Source: SbD1 sp049300095 (GTDB taxonomy: Bacteria; Desulfobacterota; Syntrophobacteria; Syntrophobacterales; Syntrophobacteraceae). From it: 14,433 nucleotides of DNA. The notes below the pieces were generated by a model. It saw only the letters and a program-made list of their open reading frames with translations. It was not told where the DNA came from and made no database searches. Shown here in pieces: positions 1 through 7,191 of the stretch. The stretch is from the NCBI GenBank assembly GCA_049300095.1, contig JBAQYM010000206.1:1-14433 (forward strand). Reading direction: 5' to 3'. Position 1 is the first letter of the stretch, and the number at the start of each line of letters is the position of its first letter. Made by a program: the position numbers and the translations under genes.

Positions 1-2
1 AG

Positions 3-163
3 TGTCCGGTTAGGAACTTGCATGCACCGGTGGCCCAGCCCTGAAAGGGCTTCATATTCCAGCCCAGGGTGGCGTCCCGCGAAGCGCGAGACTGACCCTG
101 GGCTGAGTTATTTAGCCCCGTTGGGGCACAAAAGCATGTCGCTTGCAAAAACCTAACCGGACA
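3..163. mobile_element. MITE-like element with 12-bp terminal inverted repeats
   Basis: The ends are perfect 12-base inverted repeats: TGTCCGGTTAGG at 3-14 and its complement CCTAACCGGACA at 152-163. Inside is a perfect 10-base stem (AGCCCAGGGT at 61-70 with its complement at 95-104), a smaller GCGC stem near 78-88, and a short CCCTGAAAGGG-type palindrome near 40-50. No reading frame inside could encode a transposase. Small size, matched ends and internal hairpins fit a non-autonomous miniature transposable element or a mobile intergenic repeat. The left flank is cut by the window, so a target duplication cannot be tested, and the parent insertion sequence is not identified. Confidence 0.5.
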
Positions 164-313
164 ATGCTGGGGCAGGGGGGATTTTACGCAGCAGTTCTTT
201 ACCTCCTTGAAAGCAACCTGGTACGATACCCACCTCGCCCGGACCATCCGGAAGATTTCCGCCCGCCCCGCCCGTCCGGAACATGCCTGCCCATCCCGAC
301 ACACGCCAAAACG

Positions 314-350
314 AAAAACCCGCCCTCGGTCCTGGGACCGGCGGCGGGTT
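314..350 (-). terminator. Rho-independent terminator after the small Lys-rich gene
   Basis: Read on the minus strand, a GC-rich stem (arms 335-350 and 317-332, 14 of 16 positions complementary, very short loop) is followed at once by a run of five T, then CG and more T. It lies about 70 bases downstream of the stop of the exported Lys-rich gene ending at 421. It is the obvious end for that transcript. The other side lacks a strong T-run, so it is probably one-directional. Confidence 0.8.
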
Positions 351-420
351 TCCTTACTGCCTTACAATAGCCCTGATTTTTTGGAGTCTCTCAAAGAGGC
401 GTTAGAACTGCTCGATCGAA

Positions 421-669
421 TTATGCTTTTTCTTCGGCTTTTGGTGCTTTTTTCTTGGTTGCTTTTTTCTTTTTGTCTGCTTTCTTTTTGTCGGCCTTTT
501 TCTTGGTTGCTTTTTTCTTGGTTGCCTTTTTAGCCTTCTTAGCCGGCTTGGCCGCTTCCGTGGTAGTAGCCTTGTCCCCCGCTGCCTGAGCAGTCGTTAC
601 GATCGGGGATGCCACCACTGTCGCCCCAAACAAAATCGCGGTGATGAATAAAAGAACCTTACCCTTCAT
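421..669 (-). CDS. small exported Lys/Ala-rich protein (82 aa)
   Basis: This is a small exported polycation of unknown function. Residues 1 to about 28 form a Sec signal peptide (MKGK, then a hydrophobic core, then a likely AQA cleavage site). The mature chain is a short Ala/Thr segment followed by a low-complexity basic tail of KKAT, KKAD and KKAP units. By count, 23 of the last 42 residues are Lys, and no Cys or folded domain is visible. The start is well supported: a strong GGAG lies seven bases upstream of the ATG. The tail resembles histone H1-like or HC1-type tails, but those proteins are cytoplasmic and this one should be exported. It lies 110 bases downstream of a second Lys-rich exported gene with no clear terminator between, so co-transcription is plausible, and a terminator follows it. 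Binding to nucleic acid, LPS or polyphosphate is only a guess. Confidence 0.75.
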   Translation of the reverse strand: MKGKVLLFITAILFGATVVASPIVTTAQAAGDKATTTEAAKPAKKAKKATKKKATKKKADKKKADKKKKATKKKAPKAEEKA

Positions 670-779
670 ATCGTGACTCTCCTTTCCTCCTCGAAAACCG
701 CCCCTTTGAGAGAAGGGTCAAACTCGGGCATCATTTTAAGTACAATTTCAAAAATATACAAACCAGAATTGAGGCAATT
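670..779 (-). promoter_or_regulatory. AT-rich upstream region of the small Lys-rich gene
   Basis: This 110-base spacer contains an AT-rich stretch (about 730-790) upstream of the small Lys-rich gene and a strong purine-rich ribosome-binding site just before its ATG. Several TATA-like hexamers occur, but none has a convincing -35 box at 16 to 18 bases. A promoter is therefore likely but not located. No T-run hairpin terminating the preceding gene was found here. Confidence 0.25.
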
Positions 780-1442
780 TCATTTTTTATTACTTTTTTT
801 CTTCTTGTTGATTTTACTGGATTTTTTTGATTCGGCTTTCTTTGCATCCTTCTTTTTGGCCTTCCCTACCTTCTTCTTTGCCGATTCGGAAGATTTGCCC
901 TTCTTTGCCTTCGAAATTTTTGATTTTTTTGCCTTCTTCGCACCCTTGGCGTCCCTGGCCGCCAGTTTACCCTTCGAGGAGGATTTGCCCTTCGACGCCT
1001 TCACGCTCTTCCCGGTGCGTCCCTTGGCGTCCCTGGCCGCCAGTTTACCCTTCGAGGAGGATTTGCCCTTCGACGCTTTTACGCTCTTCCCGGTGCGTCC
1101 CTTGGCGGTTTTTGTTCCGTGCTTGCTCTTCTTTGCGGCCAGAGCGGTCTTGGAGCGTTTCTTTTTCGACGACGATTTCGAGCGGAGTTTCGATTTCTTC
1201 TTGCTCGCCTTCTGAGAACTCTTCATCCAGGTCTTTTCGGACCCAAATGAAGGCCCCCCGCTCGTCTTCGGCTCGATGGCGGAGGGATTGTACTCCTTTT
1301 TCATTATCTGGTTCCACTGCTCCTGCAGTTCGCGAACCTTGTCGTTTACCTTCTGATCGTCCTGCTGGGCCAGGGCGCCGAACGCGAAAACGAATGAAAT
1401 CGAGACAACGGCGGGCAGCATCAAGAGATTGCGTATTTTCAT
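780..1442 (-). CDS. exported Lys/Ser/Ala-rich repeat protein (220 aa)
   Basis: This is an exported, highly basic protein of unknown function. From the chosen start (MKIRN), residues 1-25 form a Sec signal peptide ending ALA before QQDD. Residues about 26-75 are mixed and partly helical, and include a QEQWNQIMKKEYNPS segment. From about residue 76 the chain is a low-complexity tail of Lys, Ser, Ala and Gly. Residues 115-140 and 141-166 are an exact duplication of a 26-residue unit (GRTGKSVKASKGKSSSKGKL followed by AARDAK). The start at 1442 is preferred over in-frame ATGs at 1490, 1463 and 1448 because GGAG lies nine bases before it and it begins the signal peptide directly. The tail resembles histone H1-like bacterial proteins, but the signal peptide argues for an envelope or external location. 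It may be co-transcribed with the smaller Lys-rich gene downstream. Confidence 0.75.
   Translation of the reverse strand: MKIRNLLMLPAVVSISFVFAFGALAQQDDQKVNDKVRELQEQWNQIMKKEYNPSAIEPKTSGGPSFGSEKTWMKSSQKASKKKSKLRSKSSSKKKRSKTALAAKKSKHGTKTAKGRTGKSVKASKGKSSSKGKLAARDAKGRTGKSVKASKGKSSSKGKLAARDAKGAKKAKKSKISKAKKGKSSESAKKKVGKAKKKDAKKAESKKSSKINKKKKSNKK
943..1098. repeat. two-unit 78-bp tandem repeat inside the Lys-rich gene
   Basis: Units at 943-1020 and 1021-1098 differ at only two bases (GCCTTCACG against GCTTTTACG on the plus strand). Both changes are synonymous third-position changes in Val and Lys codons. The repeat is in frame and adds 26 residues per unit, so copy number could change by slippage or recombination without breaking the gene. 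Confidence 0.9.
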
Positions 1443-1558
1443 CGACATGCGCTCCAATGCCATACGGCGCGGATTTCCGGCCCTCAACATGCCGGAAGGG
1501 CGCCGGTTTTTAATATCTCCACTGATCTTCGGACCTGGTTAGATCGGAACGGAGGGCC

Positions 1559-1588
1559 AATATAGCACAAGCCGGGATTCTTTCCCAA
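1559..1588 (-). promoter_or_regulatory. candidate sigma-70 promoter for the Lys-rich genes
   Basis: On the minus strand, TTGGGA (1588-1583) is separated by 18 bases from TATATT (1564-1559), matching the -35 consensus at four and the -10 consensus at five of six positions. Transcription would start near 1551, giving an untranslated leader of about 110 bases before the ATG at 1442. It lies downstream of the gpJ-like gene and after the palindrome at 1653-1691, so it would uncouple the Lys-rich genes from phage transcription. Confidence 0.4.
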
Positions 1589-1652
1589 CCTTTCCGTGAG
1601 GCGGAGTACACCGAGAGGGGCCGATACCGTGGAGTGGGGGGATGGACCACCG

Positions 1653-1691
1653 GCCCGGCGGGAGCGGCCTTCAGCCGCGAGCCCGCCGGGC
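1653..1691 (-). terminator. strong stem-loop just after the gpJ-like gene
   Basis: GCCCGGCGGG at 1653-1662 pairs perfectly with its complement at 1682-1691. Inside, GCGGC (1664-1668) pairs with GCCGC (1674-1678). The hairpin starts 15 bases past the stop of the gpJ-like gene, where an operon-ending terminator would be expected. No T-run follows on either strand, so it may instead be an mRNA-stabilising or Rho-assisted element, or a dispersed palindrome. Confidence 0.45.
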
Positions 1692-1705
1692 GGAGCTTCG
1701 CGGGA

Positions 1706-4700
1706 CTATCTTTTCAGCTCGATGGCGCCGAGCGAGAGATTGTGGTAGATCATCGTTCTGGGAGCGGGGCCGCATATCGCCTGAATGTCGTATGTGATGG
1801 AGCCGCTCGCCCCGGGGGTGTCGAGAAATACGATTTGCATGGGCTGCCAGTCCGGGAAACCCTGCTCGTTGTCCACGGGTATGGTTTTAAGGACGGCGCC
1901 GCCTCTTCTAAGCCGGTACCGGGCGTAGCCCGATGTGCTGTTATGGGAATCGACCGAAGCCTGTATCAGCACCCACGACCCGACCTCAAGCGTGAGAACA
2001 AGGCTCAGAACGGTCTCCCAGTCCGACTGGTCCACTATTTCGACCTCGTCGTCGGTAACCTTGGCTTTGCCGGTGCAGGAATCCTCTCCGAGCTTTCCGG
2101 TGGTGATCGAGTTTGCCGAAATGCGGTCGGCGTGGATCGTGCCGGCCTTGATGTCGTCGGCGTCCAGCTCGCCCTTGATTGTCAGCGCCTCCCCGTCCCA
2201 ATGAATATAGTTCGCCGCGTTCCCCCGGAAATGGAACTTGCCGTCGCTGCCGATGTAGGCGGCCCAGGCGTTGCCGTCGTGGTAGCCCATGAAAAGGTGC
2301 GTGAGGAAAAGGCCGGCCTGTTCCGGGGAGAAGTCGGGAAGGTCGGGCCCCCATAGATTGGCCTCGGTTATGACGGTCGACCCGTCCTCTCTCACCAGGT
2401 TGCCGCCCACCACGGCGCCTTTGGTCGAGTCGCGCTCGGCGGGCATGAGGGCGTCGATCCGCGCGTCGTAGGTGAAGGGCCAGCCGGCCCCCCCGTTGTC
2501 CCAGTCGACTGCCGAATCCACGACGAGCGTATTGTTGTCCACCTTTTGCGCCACGGTCCGCATCTCGAGGTTGGCCGCGATCCGGCTGCCCGCCCCCACG
2601 AACTCGAACGCGCCGTTTTCCGTCGTAACGGTGGCGGACGCCCCCGAGGTGTGCAACCGCGAGGTCCCGTTTACGTTGGCGTAATGAAGGTCCGCCGCCC
2701 TCGACGGCCCCCGGAGGAACAAGTCGTGGAGAGTGGCCCGCCCGTGGTAGAGCTTGTTGCCGGAGGCGTCCACCGGGATGAGGATCACGGCGTATCTTTG
2801 CTGGAACTCGACGGGGGCGATATCGAAGCTCGACCCCGAGGTCGCCCCGGAATAGAGCCACTCCCACCCGTTGCGCCCGCCCCCGGACTCGCGCGCGCAC
2901 CAGATCTCGACGTGCCTGTAGGCCGCGTTGGACGACCTGGTAAACGCAATCGATATCGCCCCCGAAACCCTTCCCTCGGGCCCCATTATTTTATTCTGGG
3001 AAAGGACCACGTCCCGGGGCTCCATGCGCTTGAGCCGGGCCTGGGCGCGATCGTTTACCGGGGGCTCGACTTCTTCGTACTCGTATATTTCCGGACGGTA
3101 TTCGGTGAGGCTGAGCGTCACTTTCTGGTCCTGGCTTTTGGCGATGTCGGTTATCCGGAACCGCCGGGCGATCGAGGCCACCTGGCCGAACGCGTACACG
3201 TCGAACCGCTCGGGAAGGGGGCAGTTGGAGGTGAGCCGCCAGTAGTTTTCGTCGGGCGGGGCCGGGGAGGGAGGGCTGGTCTCCTGGATGCACTCGTAGA
3301 TCCTGCCCGCGAATTTTACCCTGTTTCCCGCCTGGTAGGGGCCGGCCGCGTCGAATTCAGCGCTCGAATCGAACGCGGGCGAAACGCTCAGGACCTGGTG
3401 CGTTCCGGGGCCGTCGGTCACCTCGAGCTCATGGACCACGTCCTCGGCAAGCCGCAGCAGGAGCTGGTAGGACAGGCCGTCCTCGATGGTGACCTCCTTG
3501 TCGAGCGTCACCAGTCCGGGGGCGGCCGAAACGATCCTCCCTCCCGATCCCCACCGGGGGACGTCGTGCTGGATATAGACCACGTCTCCAAGCTGGGCGT
3601 TCAGCGCCTCGATATCCACGTCGATTTCGGCGGACCTGAGGATATAGCGGTTGCAGTTCAGGCGATACATGCCGGCGCGCCAGGCCTCGGAGGGCTTCGT
3701 TATGCCGAAAAGATCGAGGCTCGCCCGGTATTCGCCGCCCGGGACGTCGGGCCTGTAGACCGTCAGCTTGTCCCGCTGGTAGTCGTTATCGAGATTGGTG
3801 TAATCGATTTCGATCTGGGTCGCCCGCTCCTCGACGGGGAGAAAAATCTCCTTGAACCGGCTCTCCTCGATATTTCCGACCGTATAAAGATTTACCGGGT
3901 CGGCGGGCTTGTCGATCGCCAGGGTGAGATGGACGCCGTTCCAGACAGGCACGGCGCGGCCCACCTGGCAAACCCGAAGGCCCGCCTCCCACATCGAGGA
4001 ATCGAAGTCGAAACCTCCGTTAAAGGTGACCCGCTTCTCGGTCCCTCCGAAACCATCCGGGACAAGCTCGTCGCAGTAGTCGGCCCATTCCTTGAACTTG
4101 ACCAGGTCGATCCTGGCGGGATCGAGGCCGTCGAAGCGCACCACGGCAAAGGGCGAGGCTTCGGCGCCCTCGCCCGCGATAACGGGCTGGGTGAAAACGT
4201 CGAAGGCCGCCCACGCCGGGTTGTCGGACCATTCGAGCGCCCAGTGTCTCCACTGGAAGAGCTGTCCCTGGCCGAAGTTGTCCCAGTCAACCGGCTCGTG
4301 CAGGACGACCTCGTTTGCGCCGACCTTTTGGACGATCCTCCTGTGCATGCCCGCCGCGATTATTTCGTCACCGGCCGCGAGCTGCGCGAAGCCGTCCCCG
4401 GTGGTTGTGGCGGTCGCGCTCGATCCCGCCGTATGAATCAACTGCGCGCCCGCGTGAGTCAGGCCGTCCCAGACCTGGACGATGGCCATCTTGCCGGTGC
4501 ACGAAAACCGGAAAGACCCCGAGAGCTGGTCGTTTGCCTTCGCCTTGATCGAGACCAGGACGTGCCGGGGATACTGGAGCTTGTCGCACAGGACCTCGCG
4601 CACCCCGGCGAAATAGGACCTGTCGCCTATGGTGGCAAGGTCCTGGTTCGTGGTGAGGCGGGTGATCCTGACCTCGTGGCGGCCCTTCTCGTCATCGGGC

Positions 4701-5992
4701 GCCGCGTACGAGAAGGTATGGCGGATGGGGACCGAAACCGAGTCGCGGAACTTGATCCGGTCGCTCGGCTCGCCCGATTCGCTCTGGACGGCCGTCTCGA
4801 CGAAGTCGGCCGAATCGTCGCCGGACCGGTACTCTTCCGGCACGGGGCCGAGCCAGTGCCACGCGAGGGACGGATCGCGCCCGGCGCCCTCGCCTTCATG
4901 GTGGGCGGAATAGTCCGCCGCTCCCGGTTCGTGGTCCCACCATAGACTGGTCCCGTCAATGGTCACGTACTTGCCCTTCGACCACCTGGGCGGGTTGCAG
5001 CCCTCGTCGTAGCCGAACCTGGGATACAGGTACGGCTCCCCCGGCCGGGCCGTAATGTCTTTCCAGGCGGGAGCGCCGACCTTGCGCACCTCGATCAGGA
5101 GTTCGACACTCCAGGGATGGAGGTTGGAATCCCCCGAGACCGCCTGCCAGAGGCCCTGGGGAAAGGCGATATCGACCTCGATCATGTCGAAATCGGTCCC
5201 GACTGTCACGTAGGTGTAGGGGGAGCCGTGGATGACCTCGACCGAGGAGGGATATTCGACCTTGGTGTTTTGGAAATTGCTCGGGGCGGCCTGGTCGAGG
5301 AACCCGTAGCGGGTTTGAATCTCGACCTCCTTGAAGTTCTGGCAGGGCTGATCGTTGAGCTTGAAATTGGCGAGGCTGTCTATCGGCCCGAGGCCGAGAC
5401 AGACCAGCGCGTTTTGAACCTGGTCCTTTCCACGGTTTTCGATGTAGGAGCCGATGATATTCCCATATATCCTGTGGAGGCCGTACCACTTTGCGACCGG
5501 GACCCCCTGCCCCTCGGTATTGCCCGGGGCCCACGAATAGGCCTGGGAATCCAGCGTCGAGTCCCGCGCCACCTGGGGCTGGGAGGGCGGGATCAGCGCG
5601 TTTACTATCAGCCCGCCGGCAAGGGCCACGCCGCCCACAAACGCCATCAATTTCCAGCCCGCGAGTCCCAGCCAGCCCTGCCCGACGAACATGGCCGCCG
5701 CCGTTATGGCAATCATCAACACGACGCGAAAAATTGTCTTCATGCCGTCCCCGCCTCCCGCCAACGCGGCGGTGAGCATCACATAGTCGCCCGGAGACGG
5801 GAAGGTGACGTCCCACTTCCCTTCGGGGACAAGGCCGCCGTTGAGGTAAATGACAACCGGCGCATCGGAGGAGAAACGCTCGTTGCGAAGCTTGCGAAGG
5901 GACACACCCGCCATGAACGGGAGCGGGACCGTCTCGCGCATATCGCGGCGGAAGGGGTGTTCGATGATGGAAAGGGATATGTCGTCTCGCAT
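1706..5992 (-). CDS. lambda gpJ-like host-specificity / tail tip protein with gpI-like N-terminus (1428 aa)
   Basis: This is the tail-tip attachment protein that contacts the host receptor and forms the end of the tail. Residues 1 to about 83 look like a small beta-rich domain. About 84-131 hold two hydrophobic segments (starting MKTIFRVVLM and LMAFVGGVAL). These are followed by a YSWAPGNTEGQGVPVAKWYG segment that parallels lambda gpI, so gpI seems fused in front. The gpJ core is clear: VPDGFGGTE near residue 644, then PVWNG, both as in lambda gpJ. Later come FnIII-like stretches and a C-terminal fibre segment with DADDIKAGTIHADRISANSI, as in many tail fibres. A 64-residue domain occurs twice. 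The start at 5992 is chosen because GAGG lies seven bases upstream; an in-frame ATG six codons earlier (6010) sits in a repeat. Homology to gpJ is near certain; the receptor is unknown. Confidence 0.95.
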   Translation of the reverse strand: MRDDISLSIIEHPFRRDMRETVPLPFMAGVSLRKLRNERFSSDAPVVIYLNGGLVPEGKWDVTFPSPGDYVMLTAALAGGGDGMKTIFRVVLMIAITAAAMFVGQGWLGLAGWKLMAFVGGVALAGGLIVNALIPPSQPQVARDSTLDSQAYSWAPGNTEGQGVPVAKWYGLHRIYGNIIGSYIENRGKDQVQNALVCLGLGPIDSLANFKLNDQPCQNFKEVEIQTRYGFLDQAAPSNFQNTKVEYPSSVEVIHGSPYTYVTVGTDFDMIEVDIAFPQGLWQAVSGDSNLHPWSVELLIEVRKVGAPAWKDITARPGEPYLYPRFGYDEGCNPPRWSKGKYVTIDGTSLWWDHEPGAADYSAHHEGEGAGRDPSLAWHWLGPVPEEYRSGDDSADFVETAVQSESGEPSDRIKFRDSVSVPIRHTFSYAAPDDEKGRHEVRITRLTTNQDLATIGDRSYFAGVREVLCDKLQYPRHVLVSIKAKANDQLSGSFRFSCTGKMAIVQVWDGLTHAGAQLIHTAGSSATATTTGDGFAQLAAGDEIIAAGMHRRIVQKVGANEVVLHEPVDWDNFGQGQLFQWRHWALEWSDNPAWAAFDVFTQPVIAGEGAEASPFAVVRFDGLDPARIDLVKFKEWADYCDELVPDGFGGTEKRVTFNGGFDFDSSMWEAGLRVCQVGRAVPVWNGVHLTLAIDKPADPVNLYTVGNIEESRFKEIFLPVEERATQIEIDYTNLDNDYQRDKLTVYRPDVPGGEYRASLDLFGITKPSEAWRAGMYRLNCNRYILRSAEIDVDIEALNAQLGDVVYIQHDVPRWGSGGRIVSAAPGLVTLDKEVTIEDGLSYQLLLRLAEDVVHELEVTDGPGTHQVLSVSPAFDSSAEFDAAGPYQAGNRVKFAGRIYECIQETSPPSPAPPDENYWRLTSNCPLPERFDVYAFGQVASIARRFRITDIAKSQDQKVTLSLTEYRPEIYEYEEVEPPVNDRAQARLKRMEPRDVVLSQNKIMGPEGRVSGAISIAFTRSSNAAYRHVEIWCARESGGGRNGWEWLYSGATSGSSFDIAPVEFQQRYAVILIPVDASGNKLYHGRATLHDLFLRGPSRAADLHYANVNGTSRLHTSGASATVTTENGAFEFVGAGSRIAANLEMRTVAQKVDNNTLVVDSAVDWDNGGAGWPFTYDARIDALMPAERDSTKGAVVGGNLVREDGSTVITEANLWGPDLPDFSPEQAGLFLTHLFMGYHDGNAWAAYIGSDGKFHFRGNAANYIHWDGEALTIKGELDADDIKAGTIHADRISANSITTGKLGEDSCTGKAKVTDDEVEIVDQSDWETVLSLVLTLEVGSWVLIQASVDSHNSTSGYARYRLRRGGAVLKTIPVDNEQGFPDWQPMQIVFLDTPGASGSITYDIQAICGPAPRTMIYHNLSLGAIELKR
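2468..2656 (-). repeat. second copy of a duplicated domain in the gpJ-like protein
   Basis: The encoded 63 residues run from LHTSGASATVTTENGAFEF to VDWDNGGAGWPFTY and align along their length with the copy at 4250-4441. Shared features are a His-Thr-(Ala/Ser)-Gly opening, a Thr-rich strand, a VxQKVxxN strand and a VDWDN closing motif. The pattern suggests a compact beta domain inserted twice. Confidence 0.75.
4250..4441 (-). repeat. first copy of a duplicated domain in the gpJ-like protein
   Basis: The encoded 64 residues run from LIHTAGSSATATTTGDGFAQ to VDWDNFGQGQLFQW, just before the VPDGFGGTE gpJ core. They match the later copy at 2468-2656 in order and spacing. The divergence indicates an old duplication rather than a recent one. 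Confidence 0.75.
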
Positions 5993-6009
5993 TGGAAACC
6001 TCGGAAACA

Positions 6010-6039
6010 TTCACCGCGGAGGGCGCGGAGAACGCAGAG
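6010..6039 (+). repeat. dispersed TTCACCGCGGAG repeat, copy at the gpJ-like start
   Basis: This 30-base copy (opening TTCACCGCGGAGG, ending GAACGCAGAG) belongs to the same family as the copies at 11410-11439 and 11532-11561 and the interrupted copy at 6571-6653. It abuts the upstream ATG of the gpJ-like frame, so that ATG is probably part of the repeat rather than the native start. Confidence 0.75.
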
Positions 6040-6285
6040 AAGAAACAACAGTTAAGAAAACCCCGGGACGGGCGACCGGGCCGTCATTCCGACGGAAGCT
6101 GGAATTTAAGGCATATCGGTTTTAAGCTGTTGAATTAATATTTAAAACACCTGGATTCCGGCCTCCGCCCATTGCCGTCAAGTGGAGAAATGCCCGCTGA
6201 ATCGGGTCGTGGACGGTTGCGGCGAATTAGCCATCCACATGCTCAGTCGTTCGGAAAACAGCGGCCTACTGCCGGTTGGTTCCCA

Positions 6286-6409
6286 AGGGGACTCCTCCCC
6301 CTGCGATGGGGGAGGCCGGGTGGGGGTGTCGTCGGGCGGACGAGAGGAAATTACGCGAGTCGTTCGACCCCCTCCCCCGGCCCCTCCCACCAAGGGAGGG
6401 GAGTCCCCT
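6286..6409. repeat. long imperfect GC-rich palindrome
   Basis: The left arm (6286-6328, opening AAGGGGACTCC) is complementary over most of its length to the right arm (6367-6409, ending AGTCCCCT). A 38-base loop separates them. In RNA or single-stranded DNA it would form a long hairpin. It carries no T-run and resembles widespread bacterial intergenic repeats. Confidence 0.7.
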
Positions 6410-6570
6410 CCGGATTCCCGGCACGGCCTCTTCTGTTGGTTGACGGATTAAGTGGGCTTCCGCCGGAATGACGATCCCATCATTTTCTGTTTTCATCCTC
6501 GTCTTTGCCCTCTGCATTTCCGACATGCAAATTCTTGAAATTTTGCAGGCATATCGGGATATTCCGTTGT

Positions 6571-6653
6571 TTTCTCTGCGCCTCTGTCTAGAAAAGACCT
6601 TTTTCCCGTGTCCCCGGGTGTCCCATCGGGACATGAGTCACTGCGGTGAATGC
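6571..6653 (-). repeat. interrupted copy of the TTCACCGCGGAG repeat
   Basis: On the minus strand the repeat begins CATTCACCGCAG, is broken by roughly 50 bases containing a TGTCCCGATGGGACA palindrome, and resumes with CAGAGGCGCAGAGAAAAC. The split parts match a normal copy when joined, which suggests insertion of a second small element into the first. Confidence 0.55.
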
Positions 6654-6675
6654 TTCTGACCTTTTGGTTGCGGCC

Positions 6676-7191
6676 CTAAGGCTGCGCTGCGTCCCCGGCG
6701 GTGAACCCGGTCCGTATTTCCCAATAGCCGGTTATACGATGCCGCCAGCTCGGGGAATCCAGGCGCTCGATCCCCACCCGCATCCTGGGCAGGATATGAA
6801 TGAATCGGTTCGTGTCGCCGAGGACCATTCCGATATGGGTCGTGTACCGGGGGTGGAGCTTGAAGGTTACGAGGCAAAACGGACCGGGGGCCGGAAGCTC
6901 GACGAAGGGAAACGCCTTCCTGGCGTCCTCGATAGAATCGTGCATCACCTCCGGGAGATCGGTCGAGGCGTAGTTGGCCGGCGTGAAGAGGCCGGCGCGC
7001 TTCCGGACCTCGATGATCAGGCCGTAGCAGTCGTATGCGTCCGGCCCCCTCGCGCCGTAGCGGAACTCCTTGCCGAGCAGGTCAACGTATCGGATGACCG
7101 ATGTCGGATATCGGATGTCGGGTGTCGGAGACCGGATGTCCGAGACCGGAGCAACGCTCCCGGAAAGCTTTTTCTCTACTCCACCATCCAT
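6676..7191 (-). CDS. NlpC/P60 cell-wall peptidase, lambda gpK-like (171 aa)
   Basis: This is a tail-tip peptidoglycan hydrolase expected to cut cell-wall peptides during DNA entry and to be built into the tip. The domain spans about residues 34-165. It has catalytic Cys55 in DAYDCYGL, His119 in THIGMVLGD and His132 in FIHI, the usual Cys-His-His order of NlpC/P60. It follows a gpL-like gene and precedes the gpJ-like gene, as K does in lambda and orfg14 in gene transfer agents. Residues 1 to about 33 are not native-looking: they are encoded by a heptamer repeat. The start at 7191 is chosen because the repeat supplies GGAGG seven bases upstream. An in-frame ATG at 7236 would add 15 repeat-derived residues but has a weak ribosome site. 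Confidence in the enzyme is high and in the start moderate. Confidence 0.9.
   Translation of the reverse strand: MDGGVEKKLSGSVAPVSDIRSPTPDIRYPTSVIRYVDLLGKEFRYGARGPDAYDCYGLIIEVRKRAGLFTPANYASTDLPEVMHDSIEDARKAFPFVELPAPGPFCLVTFKLHPRYTTHIGMVLGDTNRFIHILPRMRVGIERLDSPSWRHRITGYWEIRTGFTAGDAAQP

Larger units (their letters stand above)
6040..6675. other. gene-free stretch filled with inverted repeats
   Basis: No reading frame here looks like a protein on either strand. The stretch holds at least three palindromic layers. The first is an inverted pair around GTCATTCC (6082-6100 with 6455-6473, 17 of 19 complementary). The second is an imperfect palindrome with roughly 43-base GC-rich arms (6286-6328 with 6367-6409). 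The third is the outer pair of TTCACCGCGGAG repeats at 6010-6039 and 6571-6653. In lambda this place, between K and J, holds gene I. Part of it (about 6120-6150) is AT-rich, but no convincing promoter was found. Confidence 0.7.

Noticed and set aside
143..533. Short plus-strand frames left of the Lys-rich genes
   Set aside because: They run through the MITE-like element, a terminator and the antisense of the Lys-rich gene with no ribosome site.
673..1215. Phe/Leu-rich plus-strand frame resembling a membrane protein
   Set aside because: Its Phe/Leu runs are the reverse complement of Lys codons in the Lys-rich gene, which has a signal peptide and ribosome site.
2546..4945. 799-residue plus-strand open frame opposite the gpJ-like gene
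   Set aside because: It is Arg/Gly/Val-rich, lacks domain signatures and lies antisense to a gene with clear gpJ motifs; long antisense frames are expected in GC-rich coding DNA.
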